From NCBI RefSeq assembly GCF_900110995.1, contig NZ_FOJF01000001.1, positions 4,066,803 through 4,130,802 on the forward strand: a stretch of DNA of 64,000 nucleotides, read 5' to 3'. How positions within the stretch are numbered: position 1 is the first letter of the stretch; each line of letters begins with the position of its first letter. The stretch is from Chitinophaga sp. YR573. Its GTDB lineage: Bacteria; Bacteroidota; Bacteroidia; Chitinophagales; Chitinophagaceae. Under the pieces are notes generated by a model that saw only the letters and a program-made list of their open reading frames with translations, did no database searches and had not been told where the DNA came from. Positions 51,218 to 61,385 of the stretch are shown piece by piece. A program made the position numbers and the translations under genes.

Positions 51218-54200
51218 ATGCTCAAACTTCCCAATCCTATGACACGCAATCTCCGTATTGCACACCGTAAAGTATGTCGTGTACTTTACCGGACCGTGCT
51301 GCCGGTGTTATTGCTACTTATGTGCGGTCAGGTAAACGCGCAAACTGTTAAAGCTGTAATTAATCCTACCGGCGGTACAAGTGCTGCAGATGGTATTAAA
51401 GTCGAAATATACAGCGATGGTGGTATTAAAGTGACCCGTAACGGGCTCACAGAAAGTTACTCACATACGGATAGTACAACCGGTCTCAGAGCTTTCTTCG
51501 ACTTTAAAAGTACCTCGCACCTGCTGGATGGGGCCAACCTTAAAAGCCCCTCTATCTGTTATATCTCACCTGTATCAGGAACAGGTACAAGTGCAGACCC
51601 CTACAAAGTACATATCATAGGAACAATACAGGATAAATACTACGGTGGTGCAGGGCAGACAGGTACTGTTACCTGCATAGTGTCTTATATACAGAACAGT
51701 AATTACTTTTTCATGGACTTTATAATGCATATGCCCAACACCAGTTTTGGGACATCTGCATTATTCTATTTGTCAGAACAGTCATTAATGGGGGCCGCTT
51801 CGGGCGCAGATCCTGATGAAGTAAGTCAGTGTGGGTATGGTTTCGTAAGTGCAGATGGTAAATCAGTAGGTATCTTAAGAGATGTAGCTTGTTCCGGTGC
51901 GCCTGAAGCGCCCCGCTCACACGTATACAGAACATATAATCAATTTGATTCCTGGGAAGCTTCCATCCCGGACAACCGTTTTTATGTAAATGACAACGGT
52001 TACTTCCCGGGCAATGTAGTTGCTACCGGAGTAGATGGAAGGGGAAGATCTCTCGCCGTAATGCGTTCACTGGGAGCTATCTACAGTGATGCTTATAGTC
52101 CCGATCCCCCAAATATCAAAACTTTCCGCATATTATCGGGTTATGGTACTACTGCTACAGAGTTTGATGGTCTTACAACAGTAAAGGACTCATTCCCCGT
52201 AACAGGATTCTCAGCTACCCCCATAAAAGTACAGTTCACCAGTGCTGCTTTATCAGGTAATGAAGGAAATACAGCTGATGGTGAACAGGTTGCACAGGGT
52301 TTAACGCTTAACGTATCCGGTGGTAAGCTGGGTGCGCCTACTTATGTACTGGTGCAGTATGATCCTACAGCTACTTTCGCACATCCTGCAGCAGTGAATA
52401 CCGACTTTAAACTGGTACAGGAAGCCGTACTGGTTCCTGCGGGAGACTATACCACCGCTAAAAATGTGGCTATCACAAACCTGCATGTAATTGGTAACGA
52501 CCAGTTACAATACAGCCGCTCATTACACCTTAAACTGGTAGCTACCTGTGCGTCCCTGATCAACATCAACGGTACTTCCGAATGTGATTACACCATTGTA
52601 GATGATGAACCACGTACCATGGTACTGAGCATGGACAGTACACAGATTCTCGAAGGAAATACAACTAAGGCAAGAGTTAAATTATCCTCAGGGGTAACTT
52701 GTCCGGAAGATATCAATATTACTTTCTCCAGGCTCGCCACTTCAACAGCCGGCGATACGGATTTTGTCACGCCTGCATCTATCCTGATTCCTGCAAATGC
52801 CTCCGGCAGCGCCGATTTCATTATCCAGGCAAAATCAGATAAAGCCCTCGAGAATACAGAAAAACTTACACTTAAATTCCAGGGCACTATATTAGGTATC
52901 ACGGTGACAGGCCAATCAGACCTGCTCATTCAGGATAGTACCTATTATAATGCTGCTTATGCTCAGATACAGGGAGATTTCTCACCTACTGCCTCAAGGC
53001 CAATACCTGAAGGTTACACGGGAAATCTGATGCTTCACCTGCCCACAGGAGTAACTACAGAGGTACCTATCACCATCCAGAGCATTACAGAAGATAATGC
53101 CTCTACGGCAGATGATGGAATAGATTACAGCCTGGACATCTTTGGTGGTACGGTTTACAGCATTCCTGCCGGAAGTACTTCCGTGCTGGTGCCTTTCAGT
53201 GCCCTTGCAGATAAATTAATTGAAGGGCCAACACCCGAATTCGTAAGATTAGCAGTCATTTCTCTCGATAACGTTGGTACAAAACGTTCTTATCCTTACA
53301 CAGGGGCAGATATCCCTATCACAGATATGGACTACAGTACCGGCATGAAAGTAGTCATCGCACCTACCACCATAAAAGAAGGTGATGCAGGTGCTACTAT
53401 TACTGTAGCATTACCGGGCGGTATCGCTACTTCATATCCTATTGCAGTAGCACTTTCAAGAGGATTGGGGTCAAAAGCTCAAATGTCAGATCTGACCAAT
53501 GCTTCTTATTTGCCTACTTCTGTAACGATTGGCCTGAATAAAAAATCTGTAAATGTTGCCACCAAACTGCTGGCAAAAGTTGATAATATACTGGAGAACG
53601 ATGAGATCCTTTATATCGTTACCAAACCAACAGGTTTTACAACAGACTCCTCTATCATTACCATTGTAGATTCTACAGGATTGATCCCTGGTAATAAAGA
53701 TATGAACCTGCAACTGGTTACTTCTACTTTAAGTGAAGGCGCCAGCTCCGATATTAAGATCAGCCTTGTAAATCCGGCTATCACTGCAGAAGATCCTATC
53801 GTTGTAATGCTGACGCCTGATGCTGCATCAGTTGCTTCCGGTACCGATTTCAATCCTGCTGCATCCGTGACATTGCCTGCTCTCACGAACAGTTATACTG
53901 CAACCAGTGCATTAACCGCTGTTACAGATAATATCCTGGAAGCAGATGAGGCATTCACATTACTGGGTACATCTACCAGCATCTCCGGACTTAATATCCC
54001 ATCCTTCGGTGGTTTGATCCAGGATATTACAGGTACTAATCCGGCTAATAAAATAATAACAATAACACCGAGTGTTACCGCCATGGATGAAGGTGGTACA
54101 GGGTACGGCTTTACTTTCAGCTTACCTGCAGGTATCACAACAGAAGTTCCTATTGTTATAACACCTGCACTGATGGCCGCTTCTACCGCATCATCAGCAG

Positions 54201-57200
54201 ATTACACACTGGATTCAACAACATTAACATTAGATAAAACAAATAATCACAGTACCTGGTCTGGTGTTACTATCACAGATGATAACACGAATGAAGGGGA
54301 TGAAACCCTGATCCTGGGCGGTTCTGCTGCATCAACAGCTATTACCGGTTTACAGGTAAATCAGGCAGCTACTGTTACTATAAAAGATAAGGCCGTTGTA
54401 GTTGGCAACCTGATTATCACTTCTGATACTACAACGATCACAGAAGGTGGGGCCGGTGCCAATATCACTATCAAACTGCCAGGTGGCGCTACTACTTCAA
54501 CGCCTATCTCTATTACAGCTTCAAGAGGACTTAGCTCACAGGCTACTTCAGGTTATACAGGATTACCACAAACAGTTTCACTGGTAGGTAGTTCAATAGT
54601 GCTGTCTCCTGTTTCTGCTTCTGCTGATAATATTGTAGGTGATGATGAAACACTGGTAGTATATATAGATGCTGCAGGATATCCTAAAGACTCTGTAGTA
54701 TTACAGATCAAGGATGCTACTGCCGCTTCTAAGCGTAAAATCACTTTCACAGCGCAGCCAACCTCTCAGGGTACTCATGTACTGGAAGGCAATACTTACA
54801 CAGTAAGAGCCAGCTTCCCTGCAGGTGTCCTGCCTTATAAAGCAGTGTCTCTCTCTGTTGGAGCAAGTGTGAATTCTACTGCTGCATCTACCGATTACAC
54901 CGGTGTTCCAACAGTAGTGACAATCGATCCTACAACAGGTTACCAGGACTTCACCCTTACTGCCAGTACAGATAACATCCTGGAAAGCACAGAGCTGTTA
55001 AGGATCATCGGTACAGTAACGAATATGTCGGGTGTAACTACAGATAGTCTGGATGTGTTCATAGATGATTCTACCATTCTGAATACAACCAAAGCAAAAC
55101 TAAAAATCACTTTCGATTCTACTTCTATTCATAAAGGTAGTTTCACCAGAGTGACGGTCGGTTATGCAGATCCTACAGTAACTTCAACACAAAGTCTGTC
55201 AATCAATGTTGCTCCTGATGCCTCTTCTACTGCCGATATCACTAATTACAGCGGTATCCCTACAGTAGTAACCTTACCGAAAGACAGCAACTTTGTTACT
55301 TTCTTCCTCAATGTACCGGACAACTTTAAAATAGAAGGAACTACTATCTTACAATTCGCTGCAAGTGCTACCGGTTATACCGTAGCAACTGTACCGCCAT
55401 TGTACATCCTGGATAAAACTGCTGCAGCTATAAAGCTCATCAAAATTTCCGATGCAGGCGAACCTTCTACCAATGGTGCATTCGCAGTGAAATTACCAGC
55501 TGCATCAGTTACAGATGTAACCGTTACATTAAGCGCTACGTATGGCAGCACTAACATACAGGCGATTCCTACCTCAGTAGTGATTCCTGCAGGTACAGAC
55601 AGCCTGATGGTGCCGGTATATATCCAGGACGACAACATCATCCAGGGTGATAATACCCTGTCTGTTATACTTACTAAAGCAATGACCGGAATGACCTTCC
55701 TGGTTGTTGATGCTACACCTGTTCTCATTAATGTAACAGATGATGAAAGTCTGGCAACCGGTCCTAAATCAGTTGCCCGCCAGATACTGATAGAAAAAAC
55801 AACAGATGCTACACAGCCGAATATTGAAGGAGGCTTCATGGTACGCTTTAGCGATACCACGCTGGTAGCCGCGAAAGATGTGTCTGTGAATTATAACATA
55901 GGAGGTACTGCTACCGCAGGAACAGACTATGTAGGTATCTCCGGAAACGTAATCATCCCTGCCGGATCATATGGTGCACTGATTAAGATCGTTCCTTCCG
56001 GAATAACATCAGCAGGTGCAAATCAAACGGTTCAGTTACAGCTTAAAAATGCCAGCTCCAGCATACCTGCTGTAGTGTGGGGTTTTGTAGCTATCCCGCA
56101 GGCAACGGTAACGATCTACAATAATAATATCGATACACCACAGGTAAATATCTTCGCCGCCACCAGTGCTATCACAGAAGGAGACGATGTGCAGTTTATC
56201 GTGAGAACAACCAAAACCACTAAAACAGATATGCCGATCACTATCGTTGTTACAAACGATATATACAGAACGCTGACGCTGAGTGGTGGAGTTGTGAAAG
56301 GAGATACACTGATCGTAACAATGCTGGCAGGACAGAAAGAGAAATATATCACTGTACACGTAGATGATAACGATGTCAATGATGATGACGGATTCCTGCA
56401 GGTAAGTGCCAAACCATATGTCCCCGGCAGCGGAACACCTGCCTACACATTGGGCCTGGCTAGTGATCTGAAAAATACCGTAACAGATAACGACTCACTC
56501 AGAATATCATTTACATCCAGTCGCTACACAGCTAAAGTAGCCTTTGATACAGTCGGACAGCCACTACCATTCACCCTCAGATTGAATCGTACCAGCTCCC
56601 GTATTGTAACAGTGTACTACGAATTCTTCACACCGGCAGCAGGAGAATTACCGGCACGTACAAGTGCTGCAGAGGGAGGTAAGGATTATGATAACACTGT
56701 TACACCGTTGTTAATATTACCAGCACAGGCTAGTGCAGAAATTCAGGTGTTGGTAAATGGTGTTGAAAGAGATAAGATGTTTGGTATGAGATTGCTGAGA
56801 GCAACGGTAGCTACGAACCAGCATACACCTACAATAGATTCCATAGTATCTGCAAGTGGTATCATCGAAATATGTACAGATTGTGATGTGGACGGTGATG
56901 GAGTTCCTGATTACATCGAACGTTTTATTACAGATGGAAGATGGAAAGATGATAACAATGGAAATATCCGTGTGCATCCTGCTCTTTCTCCAAACAATGA
57001 TGGTTTGGGTAATGACGCAATGTATATCGAGAACATTGATAAATATCCTGATAACGATGTAACCGTGTTTAACCGTTGGGGTGGTACCGTATTCACAACA
57101 AAAGGATACAACAACTTCACCAACAACTTCAATGGTAAAGCAAATACCGGAAGCGGAAAGAATCAGGACGTACTGGATGGCTCTTACTTCTTTATCATAC

Positions 57201-57262
57201 ACTATACAGATGGCAGTGGTAAGAAGATACGTTACACCGGTTACCTGGTAATAAAAAGATGA
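51218..57262 (+). CDS. Giant T9SS adhesin with Calx-beta-type repeats and a C-terminal gliding sorting domain
   Basis: 2014 residues; a second in-frame ATG at 51239 gives a tidier signal peptide (MTRNLRIAHRKVC..., cleavage near VNAQ) and may be the true start. Residues about 40-330 form a head domain I do not recognise. From about 340 to 1850 there are roughly a dozen 100-130-residue repeats with Calx-beta-like marks (EG near the start, ADYT/TDYV mid-way, DNILEsdE near the end) likely to bind Ca2+. DCDVDGDGVPDYIE near 1890 is a Ca2+-loop; the last 90 residues (LSPNNDGLGNDAM ... FNRWGG ... GSYFFIIHY ... GYLVIKR) are a CHU_C/type B sorting domain for T9SS export. Its stop overlaps the SprF-like gene by 4 bases. 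Confidence 0.9.
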   Translation: MLKLPNPMTRNLRIAHRKVCRVLYRTVLPVLLLLMCGQVNAQTVKAVINPTGGTSAADGIKVEIYSDGGIKVTRNGLTESYSHTDSTTGLRAFFDFKSTSHLLDGANLKSPSICYISPVSGTGTSADPYKVHIIGTIQDKYYGGAGQTGTVTCIVSYIQNSNYFFMDFIMHMPNTSFGTSALFYLSEQSLMGAASGADPDEVSQCGYGFVSADGKSVGILRDVACSGAPEAPRSHVYRTYNQFDSWEASIPDNRFYVNDNGYFPGNVVATGVDGRGRSLAVMRSLGAIYSDAYSPDPPNIKTFRILSGYGTTATEFDGLTTVKDSFPVTGFSATPIKVQFTSAALSGNEGNTADGEQVAQGLTLNVSGGKLGAPTYVLVQYDPTATFAHPAAVNTDFKLVQEAVLVPAGDYTTAKNVAITNLHVIGNDQLQYSRSLHLKLVATCASLININGTSECDYTIVDDEPRTMVLSMDSTQILEGNTTKARVKLSSGVTCPEDINITFSRLATSTAGDTDFVTPASILIPANASGSADFIIQAKSDKALENTEKLTLKFQGTILGITVTGQSDLLIQDSTYYNAAYAQIQGDFSPTASRPIPEGYTGNLMLHLPTGVTTEVPITIQSITEDNASTADDGIDYSLDIFGGTVYSIPAGSTSVLVPFSALADKLIEGPTPEFVRLAVISLDNVGTKRSYPYTGADIPITDMDYSTGMKVVIAPTTIKEGDAGATITVALPGGIATSYPIAVALSRGLGSKAQMSDLTNASYLPTSVTIGLNKKSVNVATKLLAKVDNILENDEILYIVTKPTGFTTDSSIITIVDSTGLIPGNKDMNLQLVTSTLSEGASSDIKISLVNPAITAEDPIVVMLTPDAASVASGTDFNPAASVTLPALTNSYTATSALTAVTDNILEADEAFTLLGTSTSISGLNIPSFGGLIQDITGTNPANKIITITPSVTAMDEGGTGYGFTFSLPAGITTEVPIVITPALMAASTASSADYTLDSTTLTLDKTNNHSTWSGVTITDDNTNEGDETLILGGSAASTAITGLQVNQAATVTIKDKAVVVGNLIITSDTTTITEGGAGANITIKLPGGATTSTPISITASRGLSSQATSGYTGLPQTVSLVGSSIVLSPVSASADNIVGDDETLVVYIDAAGYPKDSVVLQIKDATAASKRKITFTAQPTSQGTHVLEGNTYTVRASFPAGVLPYKAVSLSVGASVNSTAASTDYTGVPTVVTIDPTTGYQDFTLTASTDNILESTELLRIIGTVTNMSGVTTDSLDVFIDDSTILNTTKAKLKITFDSTSIHKGSFTRVTVGYADPTVTSTQSLSINVAPDASSTADITNYSGIPTVVTLPKDSNFVTFFLNVPDNFKIEGTTILQFAASATGYTVATVPPLYILDKTAAAIKLIKISDAGEPSTNGAFAVKLPAASVTDVTVTLSATYGSTNIQAIPTSVVIPAGTDSLMVPVYIQDDNIIQGDNTLSVILTKAMTGMTFLVVDATPVLINVTDDESLATGPKSVARQILIEKTTDATQPNIEGGFMVRFSDTTLVAAKDVSVNYNIGGTATAGTDYVGISGNVIIPAGSYGALIKIVPSGITSAGANQTVQLQLKNASSSIPAVVWGFVAIPQATVTIYNNNIDTPQVNIFAATSAITEGDDVQFIVRTTKTTKTDMPITIVVTNDIYRTLTLSGGVVKGDTLIVTMLAGQKEKYITVHVDDNDVNDDDGFLQVSAKPYVPGSGTPAYTLGLASDLKNTVTDNDSLRISFTSSRYTAKVAFDTVGQPLPFTLRLNRTSSRIVTVYYEFFTPAAGELPARTSAAEGGKDYDNTVTPLLILPAQASAEIQVLVNGVERDKMFGMRLLRATVATNQHTPTIDSIVSASGIIEICTDCDVDGDGVPDYIERFITDGRWKDDNNGNIRVHPALSPNNDGLGNDAMYIENIDKYPDNDVTVFNRWGGTVFTTKGYNNFTNNFNGKANTGSGKNQDVLDGSYFFIIHYTDGSGKKIRYTGYLVIKR

Positions 57263-58179
57263 TGATGACTGATAAGAAGATATTCCTGATAAACCTGCTT
57301 ATCGCAATTGCATTCTGTCTGCCGGCAAAGGCTCAGCAGGAACCGATTTATTCTCAGTACATGTTTAATGGACTGGTAATAAATCCGGGGTATGCAAGTG
57401 TGGATGAATCTGCCAGTCTAACAGTGGTAGGACGTAACCAGTGGGTAGGATTAGATGGTGCTCCTAAAACAGCATCCCTGTCTTTTTTCACACCTTTTAA
57501 GCAAACTAAAACCAGCATCGGATTCTCCGCAATGAAAGAATCGATCACTGTAGATTCCAGAACAGACTTTAATGCAATTGCCTCTCAGAAAGTAGCGTTA
57601 AATGATGAGTGGAATGTGTCGCTGGGTTTACAGGTTGGTATCTCTCAATACAAAGAAAATAATAGTCAGCTCTCAACAACAGACCCTTCTTTTGCAGAGA
57701 ACCAGAGCTACATGAAAACGAATGTAGGTTTTGGTTTCACTTTATTTAAAGAAGACTTCTACGTGGGATTATCTTCTCCGCTCTTCAAAAGTTTTGACAT
57801 GGGCAAAAAAGGAGTAAGCAAGATTATTACCAAACCACACTATTACTTAACCGCAGGTTATGCATACAGGGTGAATGATGATGTTTTGCTGAAACCTTCC
57901 ATATTATTGAGAGAAGTAAAGGGGAATGGCATGCAGTATGATCTGAATGCTTGTGTACTGTTAAGAGAACTGGTATGGCTGGGCGCTTCATGGCGTTCAG
58001 AAAAAACAGTGACCGGACTGGTGCAGGTACGTATTACGCCTCAGTTTGAATTAGGTTATTCTTACGATACACCTACCAATTCTAATCTGAAAGGAGCACA
58101 GTCTGTTTCTCACGAAGTAATGCTTAACTTCCGTTTTGGGTGGAGCAGCGATCACGAAATAACACCAAGAGTTTTCTAA
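57259..58179 (+). CDS. PorP/SprF-family type IX secretion membrane protein
   Basis: 306 residues. Signal peptide to about residue 25 (FCLPAKAQ), then QQEPIYSQYMFNGLVINPGYAS, the hallmark of PorP/SprF, and barrel strands to the end (HEVMLNFRFGW). SprF-type proteins are needed to export a partner adhesin through T9SS, the partner being encoded just upstream as with SprB. ATG overlaps the adhesin stop by 4 bases (ATGA), so production is coupled. Orphan PorP is the alternative but less likely in this setting. Confidence 0.93.
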   Translation: MMMTDKKIFLINLLIAIAFCLPAKAQQEPIYSQYMFNGLVINPGYASVDESASLTVVGRNQWVGLDGAPKTASLSFFTPFKQTKTSIGFSAMKESITVDSRTDFNAIASQKVALNDEWNVSLGLQVGISQYKENNSQLSTTDPSFAENQSYMKTNVGFGFTLFKEDFYVGLSSPLFKSFDMGKKGVSKIITKPHYYLTAGYAYRVNDDVLLKPSILLREVKGNGMQYDLNACVLLRELVWLGASWRSEKTVTGLVQVRITPQFELGYSYDTPTNSNLKGAQSVSHEVMLNFRFGWSSDHEITPRVF

Positions 58180-58210
58180 ATATTTACCGAATACACGTAC
58201 CGAAAAAAGG

Positions 58211-58234
58211 ATCCCGCATTACATTATGCGGGAT
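58211..58234 (+). terminator. Terminator of the adhesin-sprF operon
   Basis: 9-bp stem ATCCCGCAT/ATGCGGGAT, 6-base loop, then TTTTTTATTATAT, 31 bases after the sprF stop. Confidence 0.87.
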
Positions 58235-58421
58235 TTTTTTATTATATACCTGATTATTAATTAGTTATTATATATTATATATCTTTTTCGATAAAAACGG
58301 TCCTTTATCAAAACCGTGTTTAAACATTTATCGTAAGTTATAATACAGAAGGAGAAACGATCATTGATCACCTTCTAATATAATTAGAAAAGTTGTGTCT
58401 TTTAATGGTTAACTTGGGAAA

Positions 58422-58445
58422 CAGCCTGGTATTTCTACCAGGCTG
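58422..58445 (-). terminator. Terminator of the GNAT-dsbA-polX group
   Basis: Minus strand: CAGCCTGGTA/TACCAGGCTG 10-bp stem, GAAA loop, then TTTCCCAAGTT; 17 bases after the GNAT stop. Confidence 0.65.
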
Positions 58446-58462
58446 GATTGTTTATATCATTC

Positions 58463-58954
58463 TTATAATACTTTCCTCATCTCATAGTCATTCATAAAAT
58501 AACCATTTCCGATATCAGTATCTTTCTCTTTGTAAATGGTAAAGCCCTGTTTTTCGTAAAAGAAACGTGCTTTATTATACCTGTTTACATCCAGTTCAAG
58601 TATCGTCCCGTTTAATGCTTTTACAGCATCAATAACAGCATTGATAAATAATTTCCCTACACCTTTTCCCTGGTAATTACCATGCACATATATCTTATGC
58701 AGTTTATAAATACCTGCGGTATCTGTAGATGCATAAGAGGCATAACCGATAGGGGATCCGTCATCATACAGCAACAAGAAATGCTGTCCCTGAGCAAATT
58801 GTTTAGTCAGTGTTGCTGTACTATACATCAGCTCTACCATATACTCAATTTGTTCCTTATCCAGGATCGTTTGATAAGTAGGCCGCCATATCTGTTCCAC
58901 CAGCTCCTGTATAACTGGTATCTCTGCGGCAGTGACTGCTTTTATCTGAAACAT
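58463..58954 (-). CDS. GNAT-family N-acetyltransferase
   Basis: 163 residues. Acetyl-CoA-binding motif VHGNYQGKGVGKLFINAVID (about 103-122, Q-x-x-G-x-G type), then AKFFYEKQGF-like RFFYEKQGFTIYKE near 141, normal for the GNAT fold. Target unknown. Starts 2 bases after the DsbA-like gene stop, so part of a three-gene minus-strand operon. Confidence 0.88.
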   Translation of the reverse strand: MFQIKAVTAAEIPVIQELVEQIWRPTYQTILDKEQIEYMVELMYSTATLTKQFAQGQHFLLLYDDGSPIGYASYASTDTAGIYKLHKIYVHGNYQGKGVGKLFINAVIDAVKALNGTILELDVNRYNKARFFYEKQGFTIYKEKDTDIGNGYFMNDYEMRKVL

Positions 58955-58956
58955 AT

Positions 58957-59583
58957 TTATACTTTGTCTTTAATTTCTTTAATTGCTTCCAGCATGCGCT
59001 CCAATGGAGTAAATCCGCGTGCTATCAGGTATAATTGTTCTCCATTGTCCAGTATTGCTGCCGGAAAACCAGTAATACCCCATTGTTGCACCATACTAAA
59101 CTCCTGCTGAGTTGCATACTTATTCTCATCTTCCTGCATCTTCTTTAAAAACTCCGCAGCAGGTATATTATACTTTTCCAGTAGTTCTGTGTAGGTCTTA
59201 TCATCATTCAGACTTTTCCCGTAATAATTAAGTGCCAGCTGCATATCATGTGCAAAACTGATCGCATTCTCCGGCTGATATTGTTTAAACACGGTTAAGG
59301 CAACACCGGGTTTCTCTGAATCCATGATATCATCTGTCTGAAGGTATTCATCCAGGAAAGCAGGCCCAAACTTAATCCCCGTCGTTGCTTCTACTCTTTT
59401 ATGCGCATCCTGTATATAAGTATACATCGCAGATGCAGGTCTGTGGTTAGCACTCAGCATCATCCCGCCTGAAAGTATTTCAAGTTCCATTTCTGCTCCG
59501 AATTGCGTCTGTAATTGCTGTATTACGGGCGTAAAACCATAACACCATCCGCAGATTGCGTCATAGATATAGATCAGTTTCAT
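58957..59583 (-). CDS. DsbA-family (FrnE-like) thioredoxin-fold protein
   Basis: 208 residues. The redox motif CGWC is at residues 11-14 (DAICGWCYGF), followed by a helical insertion and the cis-Pro region TGFPAAIL near 171. No signal peptide, so cytoplasmic, like FrnE/2-hydroxychromene-isomerase-like DsbA relatives. Likely a disulfide or glutathione-linked oxidoreductase; substrate unknown. Starts 5 bases after the PolX-like gene and is followed by GNAT after 2 bases. Confidence 0.86.
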   Translation of the reverse strand: MKLIYIYDAICGWCYGFTPVIQQLQTQFGAEMELEILSGGMMLSANHRPASAMYTYIQDAHKRVEATTGIKFGPAFLDEYLQTDDIMDSEKPGVALTVFKQYQPENAISFAHDMQLALNYYGKSLNDDKTYTELLEKYNIPAAEFLKKMQEDENKYATQQEFSMVQQWGITGFPAAILDNGEQLYLIARGFTPLERMLEAIKEIKDKV

Positions 59584-59588
59584 ATTGC

Positions 59589-61262
59589 TTATTTTCTCTT
59601 GATCTTAAGATAAGCATCCAATTCTGCAATTCCAAAGCTGCTGAGGTTTTGTGTAGCGGTAAGTCCTCCTTTACGGGCGGCCAGCGTTCCATAATGAATA
59701 TCCTTATAACCGGCTGTGCTGTGGGAATCCGGGTCAATGGAGAGCAGTACCTTCTTCTCTGTAGCATAAGGTATCCATTGCCAGTCTATATCTAATCTGC
59801 GTGGGTGTGCATTCAGTTCTACTACTACGTTATTCGCGGCACAGGCATCAATGATCTGCTGGTGGTTAACAGGATAACCATTACGGCTGAGTAACAGTCT
59901 GCCTGTCATATGACCCAGTATGGTCGTATACGGATTCTCGATGGCTTTCAGTAAGCGGGTCATCGCTTTCTCCTCACTCATCTTTAAGTTAGAGTGTACA
60001 GAGGCAATCACCATATCAAAGGTGGCCAGCACTTCATCCGGGTAATCCAGGCTACCATCATTCAATATATCAGCTTCCACGCTTTTGAAAATGCGGAAGG
60101 GCGCTAACTTTTTATTCAGCTCATCTATCTCAGCGTGTTGTGCCTGTATTCTTTCAATAGAAAGCCCGTTGGCGTAAAATGCAGAGCGGGAGTGATCACT
60201 GATCACCAGGTATTCAAATCCCTGCTCTTTGGCAGCCAGGGCCATTTCTTCCAGGGTATGCTGACCATCACTCCAGGTACTGTGTGCATGAATAATACCT
60301 TTGATATCTGATGGCCTGATTAAGTCCGGCAGCTGCTGATTACGCGCTAAATCTATGACCTTGCTGCTGTTACGAAGGCAGGGTTCTATATAATCCATTC
60401 CGGTATACTGGAAAATGGCTGTCTCTGAAATACCGGCAGGAAGGGATGCCAGTCCGCCGTTTTCGCTGAAATGTTCCAGGAAATCAGCATCTGCAGTAGT
60501 AGAGAACAATGTTTTCCCGAAATTATCCGCAGTAGCAGGGTAGATCTTTATTTTAACTTTTTGTTCGTTTTGCCATAGTAGGGCGGAAGGAGTCTCTTCT
60601 ACAAAAGCAAGCGAAGTTACAGCCGCCAGTTTTTGTTGTATATCTGCTGCAGTGGCAGCTATCACCAGTTCAACCTCATCTATGATTACTTCGTTCCGGC
60701 GTATATGCCCGGTGAGGGATACTTCAGCCGGTGCAAACAGTTGCTGCAATTCTTTTTCAAGAGAGGTAGCGGCTGTTTCTACTTCTGCATACAGGAAGCG
60801 GTCCCTGTTACTGAAATAAAACTCTATGCTTTGTTTAACGGAGTCCTGTGTTTTCTGTCCAAACCCTTTCAGCAGCATGAGGCGGTTCTCATTGCAGGCA
60901 TAAAGAAGTTCTCCTAAAGATTCTACTTCCAGTTCTTTCCAGATGGTAGCTATCTTTTTAGGTCCCAGTCCTTTTATTTGCAGCATTTCGAGAATACCCG
61001 GAGGTGTTTTCTCTATATATGTTTCCAGTTGGGTAAACTTTCCTGATTGTAACATCTCCTGGATGCCTTTACCGGTGGAATCCCCGATACCTTTTATTTT
61101 GGAGATCTCTTCGGCAGGGGTATCCTGTAATTGTACGGGCAGCTTTTCAACAGTAAAAGCAGCAGTAGCATAAGATTTAGCTTTAAAACTGTTCTCTCCG
61201 TGAATATCCATCAGTTTGGATAACAGGGAGAAATTATCGGCTATAGTATAGTTGTCGAGCAT
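59589..61262 (-). CDS. polX: PolX-like protein: degenerate DNA polymerase X domain plus PHP nuclease domain
   Basis: 557 residues from ATG 61262; a longer frame to 61346 would cover the terminator of the next gene. Residues 1-150 hold helix-hairpin-helix DNA-binding motifs (ISKIKGIGDSTGKGI; LQIKGLGPKKIATIW; LLKGFGQKTQDSV). The polymerase X palm should carry D-x-D and a third Asp; here the aligned residues are Glu196/Glu198 (DEVELVI) and Lys235 (VKIKIYP), so polymerase activity is doubtful. The C-terminal PHP domain (about 330-557) is intact: HAHSTWSDG, SDHSRS, SVHSNL, ELNAHPRRLD, DPDSHS. Expected role: DNA repair nuclease. Confidence 0.88.
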   Translation of the reverse strand: MLDNYTIADNFSLLSKLMDIHGENSFKAKSYATAAFTVEKLPVQLQDTPAEEISKIKGIGDSTGKGIQEMLQSGKFTQLETYIEKTPPGILEMLQIKGLGPKKIATIWKELEVESLGELLYACNENRLMLLKGFGQKTQDSVKQSIEFYFSNRDRFLYAEVETAATSLEKELQQLFAPAEVSLTGHIRRNEVIIDEVELVIAATAADIQQKLAAVTSLAFVEETPSALLWQNEQKVKIKIYPATADNFGKTLFSTTADADFLEHFSENGGLASLPAGISETAIFQYTGMDYIEPCLRNSSKVIDLARNQQLPDLIRPSDIKGIIHAHSTWSDGQHTLEEMALAAKEQGFEYLVISDHSRSAFYANGLSIERIQAQHAEIDELNKKLAPFRIFKSVEADILNDGSLDYPDEVLATFDMVIASVHSNLKMSEEKAMTRLLKAIENPYTTILGHMTGRLLLSRNGYPVNHQQIIDACAANNVVVELNAHPRRLDIDWQWIPYATEKKVLLSIDPDSHSTAGYKDIHYGTLAARKGGLTATQNLSSFGIAELDAYLKIKRK

Positions 61263-61332
61263 GTTCGTATCAATTGAACTGCGAATTTCGTTTTTTTGGG
61301 AGAAAGTAGAGAGGGAGTTTTTGGGCAAAATA

Positions 61333-61360
61333 AAAGGTCCCGGCAATTGCCAGGACCTTT
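61333..61360 (-). terminator. Terminator of the H1-like gene
   Basis: Minus strand: AAAGGTCC-x-GGC stem around AATT with one mismatch, then TTTATTTTG. Between the H1-like stop and the polX start. Confidence 0.82.
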
Positions 61361-61385
61361 ATGTTACAGTGTGTAAATTCTTAGA

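Noticed and set aside
51054..51242. 62-codon open frame in the adhesin leader
   Set aside because: No family-like sequence; it overlaps the adhesin start in another frame. A regulatory leader peptide cannot be excluded but nothing supports it.
61263..61346. N-terminal extension of the PolX-like protein
   Set aside because: It would run through the terminator of the H1-like gene; ATG 61262 begins the HHH domain properly.
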